From: Batrachochytrium dendrobatidis JAM81 | Taxonomy: Eukaryota; Chytridiomycota; Chytridiomycetes; Rhizophydiales | Length of the DNA: 64,000 nt | NCBI RefSeq assembly: GCF_000203795.2 | Contig: NW_006281113.1 | Span: 409,722 to 473,721 of the forward strand | Direction: 5' to 3' | Part shown: piece by piece, positions 57,053 to 64,000 of the stretch | How the letters are laid out: each line of letters begins with the position of its first letter | How positions within the stretch are numbered: the first letter of the stretch is position 1 | The notes under the pieces: generated by a model | Databases searched by the model: none | What the model was told of the DNA's origin: nothing | The model's input: the letters and a program-made list of their open reading frames with translations, nothing else | Translations under genes and position numbers: made by a program

Positions 57053-58968
57053 TCAACTTGATATAGAAACCAAACTATTCGAATAGTCCGATATACCAGC
57101 GTCGTTTTCTGCAAGTACACGAATCATTGGTGTGCTGTATGTCAAGTTTTGTACAGGAACTGAGAGAATTACACTGCCTGCACTAACATTATCCATTACA
57201 CCCGAAGCAATAGTTTGAAATGTTGTCGAGATGTTATCAACAGATTGCTGTACAGTATACGTTCGAGCACCTGGAGAACCACGCCAAATAATGTCCAAGC
57301 TTTTGGTGGTGATTTTGCTGCTGAGAAGAAGGGGTGGATCTGGTTTTTTTACAGTTGGATGGGTATACCCAGTTATAGATGACATGCGCACTGCAGCAGT
57401 TTTCATGATATTCATGAGTGGTATTTCGTCACTTGAAAATCCATTTTGAGCATTGGAAGGAAATCCAGGATAATGATAGGACCAATATCCAATATTTTCT
57501 GCATGTGTATCTAAAGACACTATGTTAGTGGAATTGAATCAAGATTAACAAGACTGATTTACTCACAATAACCACCATTTCGAGCATGCGGCCTGAGACT
57601 CCAACACAAGGCGCCTACAGAGCTGGAAGATATCAATGCGTCGATAAACGATTGAATTGAATTAGGTTGAGCTAATCCGAATTCACCAACAATGAATGCT
57701 TTTTCATGCGATGTAATCAATGAGGAATCAGCCTGTAATCTTGATGCGTAAAAATTACTCAACAGTTGAGTAGTCAAAATACTGACGAGTGATCCAATAA
57801 AAACAAAAGTCAATACGAGCATTAAACAAACAGCAACTTTTTGACGCCGAGAACGATCGAGTTTGGATGTATTTGATGGGGTATTGGATTCGATCTGCTT
57901 TCCATCGCCCGGTTGTTTGTATGGTTGAAACAAGGTGTCAGGTCGAGTATCGCGTAATGATTCGGGATCAGCTACAGAGAGTGACAAAGTCTGTTGTGGA
58001 TGGATCAAGACATTGCCAAAAAAAGCCGGACGAAACCACATGAGTGCAGCTATTATCAAAGAAATAATCGACAGCACTCCTAAACTAATCAAAATGATGA
58101 TGATGTACATGGGCAGTTTTTGAAGGAGTAAAAGAGCGGGCAAGGGATAGTAGTGATTGGAGAATATATCTACAGGAGAACTGGAAGCCAACAATTGAGC
58201 ATCCCATCCATAGATTCCAAAACTGCCATCCATGACTAGATGATTCGCGTCGATGGATTTAATGTAATGAGTGATATTTAGAGTCCATGCAGCAGGGACT
58301 GCAGTCGACGCATCCAGACTTAATTCGTTTCCAGTTTCCCATGCCAGAATATGAGGGTCTTGCGAGTAAGGCACTCCAGTGATTGTGTTGTTGCGATTCA
58401 ACACTGTAGCAATCAACAGTCGAAATCCATTCATGACAACATCATCATTAAAAAAGTTGGTGCTTCCGTACATGGCAGCAAAAGACAACTTTCCACCCCA
58501 AAATTCCCAGTTGTCGATAAACGGAATAATAAGATAAATGCCAAGTCTACCAGCAGTTGCTATGGCACTGTCGAGACTCTTGAACATGTCTTCATTCAGA
58601 ACCCAAGTGACATTGGGTGTTCCATAGTTTGCTTTAGGGATAATATGACGAGAGGTATCGTTGGATAGACTGGGAATACTCAATGTGTAAGTACGGGCTA
58701 CTCTCCCACCAAGCTGACGTATGGATTCAAGAGCATCGTATTGCTCAAATGAATCAGGGCGACCCCACCCTATTGGACTGTCTTCAATGACAGTAAGCGA
58801 CGGAATATTAAAGGACACAAACCGTAGTGGACTTGCGTCCACTGGGTCAATGAGTCGATGACCACTTCTAGAAACAAACGCAGTGGACATGATAATGTGC
58901 AAGTAGGGTCTTGATTCAAATGTAACAATAAGATGACTACAATGTTTCGAGTCCAAGTAGCCATGCAT
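57053..58968 (-). CDS. GH5-like glycoside hydrolase with internal membrane segments
   Basis: Two exons, complement(join(57053..57510,57567..58968)); 56-bp intron; 619 aa from the first ATG (593 if it starts at 58890). The splice gives NGGYYTHAENIGYWSYHYPGFPSNAQ. The catalytic domain is GH5-like: FVSRSGHRL, LGIYLIIPFIDNW, the acid/base Glu215 in AWETGNELS, HYYP (272-275) and the nucleophile Glu429 in AFIVGEFG. Between these two glutamates lie two strong hydrophobic helices (about 286-311 and 377-400) with a polar linker of 65 residues. The C-terminal 120 residues look like a fibronectin-III-type domain. Closest known activity would be a mannanase or glucanase of fungal cell walls. No normal N-terminal signal peptide is visible. 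Confidence 0.75.
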
Positions 58969-59088
58969 CCAGTATATGGAAACATGCCAAGCACTTCAAA
59001 TTGCGGCACCAACAAGCTTGACTGTCCTATAAACTATCCCAACCTTTTGTCTAAACATGAGATGTATTCATGATTTATTCAAGACTTG

Positions 59089-60592
59089 TTACAGTCCTTG
59101 GACTGAAATGATGTGAGACATTTGGTTATTGTCCATATTCCCTTTGGGTTGTGGTTCACGCTTGTGGAATTGAAGTCCACGCGGTTTCACGACTGTGCGT
59201 GCTGTAGCTGGTGAGGACGGTGCAGGTCTAGTGCTTTCAGATGATCCTCTTTGATTGCCTATTAGCTTTTGAAATACACTAATCTTGGGTGCCTTTTCCT
59301 CTGAAAAATCAATAAAACGAAGAGTGCACAGTAGAATCACAGTACTAATCCCTAAAGCCCATGTGTCTGCAAACCATGCAAGCAATGGAAACGATATATA
59401 ATACATTCTCATTGCCATGGTGTAGAATAATGCACCACGGTTAAGCATACTGCCAACACTGTTTGCATCTAAATGCTCATATGCAACAACTGCCTCATCC
59501 TCAAGCTTCGCTAACTCATCCTCAGTAACATTGACATTTACGCTAATACATACGTGGTTGTAAAATCTCAGCGATTGAGAAAGGAAAAAAAAGGATACTA
59601 TATGTGACATCATAAAGAGTAGAATCTAATGATTTACCAATTCGCATCAATGTTTGTTAGCAAGTGTATAAACTATACAAGCGTGTAGTTTAACCATCGC
59701 AATAAAGTGCTTGGCTATGATCTACAAAATTATTACCTTGACTCCAAAAATGTTATTTGTAGTAAAGGCAAATATTGATCCAGGTGCTGGCTCACTAGCT
59801 TTGGCAAGATTGCTTATAAACGCAGCAAGACCAAATATAATTGCAACCGAAGTCGACGCAAGAACAGATGTGGCCATGATATAATTACGAAGAGTTTGAA
59901 CTGGGTTTTACAAAATCAAATGATGAGATGCTTGTTTAATCTCCAACTCTAAATTAAGCATTGGGTGATTGGCATGTACAACTGCATTCTCAAGACATGC
60001 AATCATTGCTCTATTGAACTAGAGCGCAAGCATACAAGAGTTTAGAATACAACAAAATGAATTTGATTGTGTACGCATCATACAATAAGTATTGTATCTA
60101 TTAAAGAATTGTGAATGTCTTGAGTCGACTTGCAGAGAAAAGCAAACACTCAACCATTGTATATCCCAAACCAAGAAGCAAGTATTCTATTTTACGTGAA
60201 TACAACTGTAAATCATCAAATCCAACCCACCTGCAAGAATCTCTTCCTTGCGATACATGATTGCTGCAATCCATATGCGTCTACATTCCATTAAAGATAT
60301 TAAGCATGTCAGATTAGATTAGCGCTATTTCAAGTAGTAAAATACAGCAGAGCAGCCTTATTGACAAGACAGGAGCATCAATAGTGTGTTTGAAATTTCA
60401 AAACTTTACAACAGAGTATCCGACTTGACATGATGAATATTGGCTGATTGAAGCTTACCTTGAAGCAGAAGCCAGTCCAAATACGGTTTGAGCAGGACTT
60501 TTGTAAACTTTCATTATTAGCCAAGCATGATAGCAAATAATAGATGTAAGGCACACACATCCAGTAATGATATCAACAGTGAATTGCGACAT
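59089..60592 (-). CDS. DUF599 family membrane protein
   Basis: Four exons: complement(join(59089..59625,59737..59900,60231..60280,60459..60592)); 294 aa. True ATG at 60592. The joins rebuild the DUF599 pattern: a first helix then YKSPAQTVFGLASASRRIWIAAIMYRKEEILAVQTLRNYIMATSVLASTSVAIIFGLAAF, then SQSLRFYNHVCISVNV, LNRGALFYTMAMRMYYISFPLLAW. Four helices are expected; the tail (about 100 residues) is basic and Ser/Pro-rich. The family is found in bacteria, plants and fungi with no agreed function. Intron 2 (59901-60230, 330 bp) is long and contains a MITE-like remnant. The stop is 120 bp from the start of the GH5-like gene on the same strand. Confidence 0.85.
59962..60211 (-). mobile_element. 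MITE-like element remnant in DUF599-gene intron
   Basis: Reverse orientation. It contains GGTGATTGGCATG...CAACTGCAT, a TTGAACTAGAGCGCAAGCAT block, TTGTGTACGCATCATACAAT and the terminus TTTTACGTGAATACAACTGT (60190-60209). It fills most of the 330-bp intron. Confidence 0.75.
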
Positions 60593-61287
60593 GGTCAAGA
60601 GTTGTAATAAACCTCTGCCAGATAAATATTTGAAATGGTTCAACTCTGCAACTCGTCAATTTTTAAGCATTAATCACGTGATTTATTGTCAAATCTCCCT
60701 GCATCGGCTGTGATAAAAAGCAAACTCACACCAGAGCCCTCGTCGATCTCATGCCATTGGACCCGTTGGCTGTCGTATTCACGGCTAATAAAAAACAATA
60801 GCCGAAGACTCACTGCTGTATCCACGTAAAACAAAGTTTCAAATCTACTAAATACTGTCTGAACTCGACAAAGTTGACTGGTCTCTGTCTATCCTTGTAT
60901 AAAACTGGTCAACTATCTACATCTGTTTCAGTACACTCTACACTTGTCCAGTATTCAGCCCTTTTTTGTGCAAATGTTACGACATTGAGTGATTGATATG
61001 AAAACAGCAGCTGCATTTCCGAAATCCCCAGACCTTTTAAACTAGAGCGCGAATGTACCCGATATTAAGATGCAAACTCGAGCTTATAGTTGGATTGTGT
61101 GCATCGTATAATGAACGTTGTGTTGATTGGATTGAGAATGTCTAATCACTGAGATACAAGTATTTCATTTTACGTGGATATGGCTGTAAATAAATGTAGT
61201 TGAGCGCATAAAATTCGGTTTAAAGATTACATATGATGATGTAGTTCCACTATTCAGGTCTGTATCTATCCTAGATGCAGGATTGAA
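60593..61287. other. intergenic region with MITE-like element
   Basis: Spacer between the DUF599 gene start and the dCMP deaminase stop. Most of it is a MITE-like element (60813-61189). A CACGTGA site lies near 60674. Confidence 0.5.
60813..61189 (-). mobile_element. MITE-like element with matched variant ends
   Basis: Left end CTGCTGTATCCACGTAAAAC (60813-60832), right end ATTTTACGTGGATATGGCTG (61167-61186). Both ends carry the same ATCCACGTAAAA / TTTTACGTGGAT variant, so the arms pair better with each other than with the consensus. The internal blocks (AACTAGAGCGCGAATGTACCCGA; GATTGTGTGCATCGTATAATGAACG) match copy B. Confidence 0.8.
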
Positions 61288-62683
61288 CTACTTTGACGCC
61301 TTTTTTGGATCTGCAAGAAATACTGTTTTCAAAAAAGTATGCTGTCTCAAAACAACTCCTCCTTCACGTAATAACGCAGCAGTCATTTCATCCATGCTAT
61401 ATGAGTTCAAAAATACCACTTCCTTGACCCCGACTTGAACTATTTTTTTGGCACATCCTAAACACTATTTACAAAAAATGATTAGCAACAACATACATTA
61501 TGGTTGGTATTAAAGCAATTGAACATTATGATTGAAACAATCCATTGGTTTGTAACTTACAGGGCATGTATTACAGTATAAAGTAGTATGTCCTGATCCA
61601 CTGATTCGTTCGCGACCAGCCTCCAGCAGAGCATTCTAGATACAGTTTTCATGTTAAACATCAATCATTTCAATTGCGATTGGTTTAAAACCAACCCACC
61701 TCTTCAGCATGCAAACACAAACAAGTATCTAGTTGAGATCCACAGCTTGCATTGCTATTGCATCGCTGACATCCACCATCATTGCAGTTGCGTATCCCAC
61801 GCGGAGTACCATTGTATCCCGTTGCAATCACCCGTCTGTTGTTGACAAGGATACACCCAACCCGTCGTTTCATGCAATTACTGCGTCGAGCAGCTAAATC
61901 GCAAAGCTCCATAAAATAAGTATCCCAATTTGGTCGTAACCGTTCATGATTCAACAAGTCGGTCGAGTCAACAAGCATATACAAATCATTTAGACTACGA
62001 GCCGTGTTGATAATTCGCACATCAGATTTTGAAATGGTCAGATAGAGTGCAGGTCGGTCTAATTTTCCAAGTGCACACATGGAAGATGTCTTTTCATCTA
62101 TAAGCGTTGAAGAGAGATCAGCAGCAGGTACATCAAGCCCAAACATGACTTCCTCCTCGTGTTGTACAAAACGTTCAAACCGTGCCTGTTGACAAGAGTC
62201 CTGCAAAGTAGACATGGTAGAATATAGAGTGAATCCATTTGTGGATGAATGGGTGCTGCTCACATGTAAATTATCCAGTACAGGCGTAGTATTTTCAGAC
62301 AACAATCGCTGCCATCTCAAATGCATAGGCGCTTCGATAGATACAAGTAAAAAAAATGGTCGTTTACACAACACATCCCAACCAGAGATACAGTCTACAT
62401 CGTCAATAATACAGTAACTCTGCCAGTTTTCGGTCACATAATTGTATAATTCAGAAATATTTGAAAATGTCCGAGACGACAAATGCGTTGATCCAGCAAC
62501 ACAAGAGGATTGTGAATGGGGCAATGCTATGGGATTGTCAGCAGATGAGTTGTCCGTATGCACCATTTCAGCAAGAGAACAAGTAGAACGAACCAACAGT
62601 TCAATAAATCCATATTTATGTTGCAGATACTTTTTAACAATGGATTTTCCTGCGTACGCTGGCCCAACTAATCCAATGAGCAT
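61288..62683 (-). CDS. DCD1: deoxycytidylate (dCMP) deaminase
   Basis: Three exons, complement(join(61288..61464,61561..61635,61700..62683)); introns 96 and 64 bp; 411 aa. The N-terminal half has a kinase-like P-loop, GPAYAGKS (7-14), as in other fungal DCD1 proteins, and is probably regulatory. The C-terminal half is the zinc deaminase: RPNWDTYFMELCDLAARRSNCMKRRVGCILV, GYNGTPRGIRNCNDGGCQRCN, zinc ligand His325 with catalytic Glu327 (HAEE), and the Cys354/Cys357 pair (PCLGC). It converts dCMP to dUMP for thymidylate synthesis and is allosterically controlled by dCTP/dTTP in this family. An insertion of about 100 residues separates the P-loop and deaminase parts. Confidence 0.93.
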
Positions 62684-63110
62684 TGTTACTGCAGATGAAA
62701 ATTGTGCAAGAAACCTCTAAATTTAGTGATATCGAGAGCATACCAAAAACAACAAAGCAGATGAAAGTGGTTTCGATTAAACCACAATTGTAGAGTGTTA
62801 ATCCGCATCTACACCAAGATTGCATGGATTTCATCTCATTTAAAGTTCTGTTGCATTGCTGATCTTTTTTGAAAGCTCATCTAGCATCATTTCTGTTTGC
62901 CGTAGTCTGACCAAGCATATAATGAACTCGAACAACTATGTATAATCCAATACTTTGTGAATTGGAAATATTCAATCAGTAACAATATTATCATCTGTAC
63001 ATGGATACGTGTAGTTGAAAGTAGTGATTAATCCTTGTAATCGAGAAAAGAATTAAACTTGAATTACAAGTAATGGTTAAAAAATGTTTATTCAAACAAT
63101 TTCTTTAGAT
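62684..63110. other. intergenic spacer upstream of dCMP deaminase
   Basis: AT-rich, about 430 bp, promoter of the deaminase gene and 3' region of the next. Nothing recognised. Confidence 0.4.
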
Positions 63111-64000
63111 TCACTGCGTTTTTACCCCAAAAGCCAACAGAACTTTTGTTTGAATGTCGGTACAAGTACTTGCCACGTATTGGGAAAACTGTTGCCATTC
63201 AGTTTCGGAAATGTCGTTTTCGACACATCGCCAGATGGAGTGCAAAAGCATTTGCATGGAAGCAATCGTGGTTTCTGATAGTTGAACAAAGGATTCACAA
63301 TAGTATCTTGGAGAAGAGGCGTAAAAGCTGCCAATATGAATCTGAGAGTCATATAGATGCAACATTTTGTTTCCATAATTGCTTTGAAGGATCGAGGATC
63401 TAAACTCTGTCATTCTCTCTGCCATTTGATACTGATGCCATTTTTCTTGCACTGCTATAGAAATATAGCTATTGACAAATGCAACTAGTTTTCGACCACG
63501 ACGAGCATACTCGGCAATCGATTGGCGTATTAAAGAGTATCGGATTTGGGAAACCCACAACATACCTGCCTGTCCTGTTGAAACGATGCGTGGAATCACA
63601 TCGTCAACCACATATACTGCTGCTAGGTGCCAATGTAGTTTGAAATTCTTCCATACATACGCCTGTTGCTTTGACATCACGTCCAAGACATGAATAAATG
63701 ATTCCGAGGACAGCATATCATGCCATTGGAGACTTGCAAAAGTCAACACTTGACCTGGAACATGAACAGCTATACGATAGGTTTCTTCAGTGGCTATTTT
63801 AATATCAGAATCAGAAAGACCAGTTGCATCTTTTACAGTCTTGACAAAATTAGTCAATGCGTGATGATCTGCAATATCTTTCCAAACTTGCTTGGTAAGC
63901 TGTACAGTTTGGTTTCGTAAAGTATCCACCCGATGACTAGCAAAATCAGCTTCAGAAAGTATCCATAACTGCGATTGCTGGAGTGATTTATGAAGCTGTA
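63111..64000 (-). CDS. hypothetical protein, 5' end beyond window
   Basis: At least 296 residues; the frame is open to the window edge (it reads QLWILSEADFASHRVDTL upstream of the GTG at 63929), so the start lies outside. The visible part is mostly helical and amphipathic with many aromatic residues (WKNFKLHWHLAAVYVVDDV; YSLIRQSIAEYARRGRKLVAFVNSY; ETEWQQFSQYVASTC). No signal, membrane anchor or catalytic motif is plain, and I do not recognise a family. It ends with a TAA-type stop at 63111, some 430 bp from the dCMP deaminase start on the same strand. Confidence 0.65.
   Translation of the reverse strand, partial: QLHKSLQQSQLWILSEADFASHRVDTLRNQTVQLTKQVWKDIADHHALTNFVKTVKDATGLSDSDIKIATEETYRIAVHVPGQVLTFASLQWHDMLSSESFIHVLDVMSKQQAYVWKNFKLHWHLAAVYVVDDVIPRIVSTGQAGMLWVSQIRYSLIRQSIAEYARRGRKLVAFVNSYISIAVQEKWHQYQMAERMTEFRSSILQSNYGNKMLHLYDSQIHIGSFYASSPRYYCESFVQLSETTIASMQMLLHSIWRCVENDISETEWQQFSQYVASTCTDIQTKVLLAFGVKTQ

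Noticed and set aside
58770..59015. Alternative start with a signal-peptide-like run (MATWTRNIVVILLLHL) for the GH5-like gene
   Set aside because: It is in another frame from the catalytic exon and no acceptable GT-AG pair was found to join them, so it was left out, though a missed tiny intron is possible.
1..64000. CRISPR arrays, rRNA genes and tRNA genes
   Set aside because: I looked for regularly spaced repeats, conserved rRNA words and cloverleaf arms and found none. A tRNA could be missed by eye; a tRNAscan run would settle it.

Overview
The window looks like nuclear DNA of a zoosporic (flagellated) chytrid fungus, most probably Batrachochytrium. Genes are broken by short GT-AG introns (about 56-180 bp, one with a clear TACTAAC branch point). 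The set joins fungal housekeeping genes (LCB2, EBP2, VAC14, HDA1 with an Arb2 domain, dCMP deaminase) with a flagellar kinesin-9. It also holds a fungalysin M36 protease and several signal-peptide, repeat-bearing, lysine-rich secreted proteins of the type known from Batrachochytrium. The genus is an inference from gene content; I cannot choose the species.

Layout. 1-10 kb is a secreted-protein neighbourhood: a coiled-coil secreted protein with a cationic amphipathic tail, a fungalysin, a gene-poor repeat-bearing stretch, and a second secreted protein. 10-15 kb holds one intronless DUF4246 gene in gene-poor DNA. From 15 kb genes become denser: an Egh-like GT2 glycosyltransferase, a CSA/ERCC8 WD40 protein (7 exons), a tandem pair of seven-helix membrane proteins, CAND1 (5 exons), kinesin-9 (12 exons), LCB2, EBP2, an NMNAT-like nucleotidyltransferase, a small possible Whi5-like protein, and a very long HDA1-type deacetylase. 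48-50.8 kb is again accessory: a small secreted repeat protein that appears frameshifted, then gene-poor DNA. 50.8-64 kb carries an F-box/ankyrin protein, VAC14 (8 exons), a GH5-like membrane glycosidase, a DUF599 membrane protein, dCMP deaminase and one gene cut by the window edge.

The main unexplained structure is a dispersed element of about 370-540 bp with imperfect terminal inverted repeats (5' ACAGCCGTATTCACGTAAAA ... TTTTACGTGAATACGGCTGT 3'). It has at least nine copies or remnants here plus several lone ends. It sits in intergenic DNA, inside introns of LCB2 and of the DUF599 gene, and a lone end lies in the 208-bp divergent promoter of kinesin-9/LCB2. Two nearly identical copies in opposite orientation bracket one of the seven-helix genes. 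It looks like a MITE family. A second, unrelated dispersed repeat has two diverged copies (7.6-8.0 and 40.3-40.6 kb).

Exon joins were made by hand from splice motifs, reading phase and recalled family alignments; every listed multi-exon join sums to a whole number of codons. No database search was possible. Several long open frames begin at TTG or GTG; I moved those starts to the first in-frame ATG.
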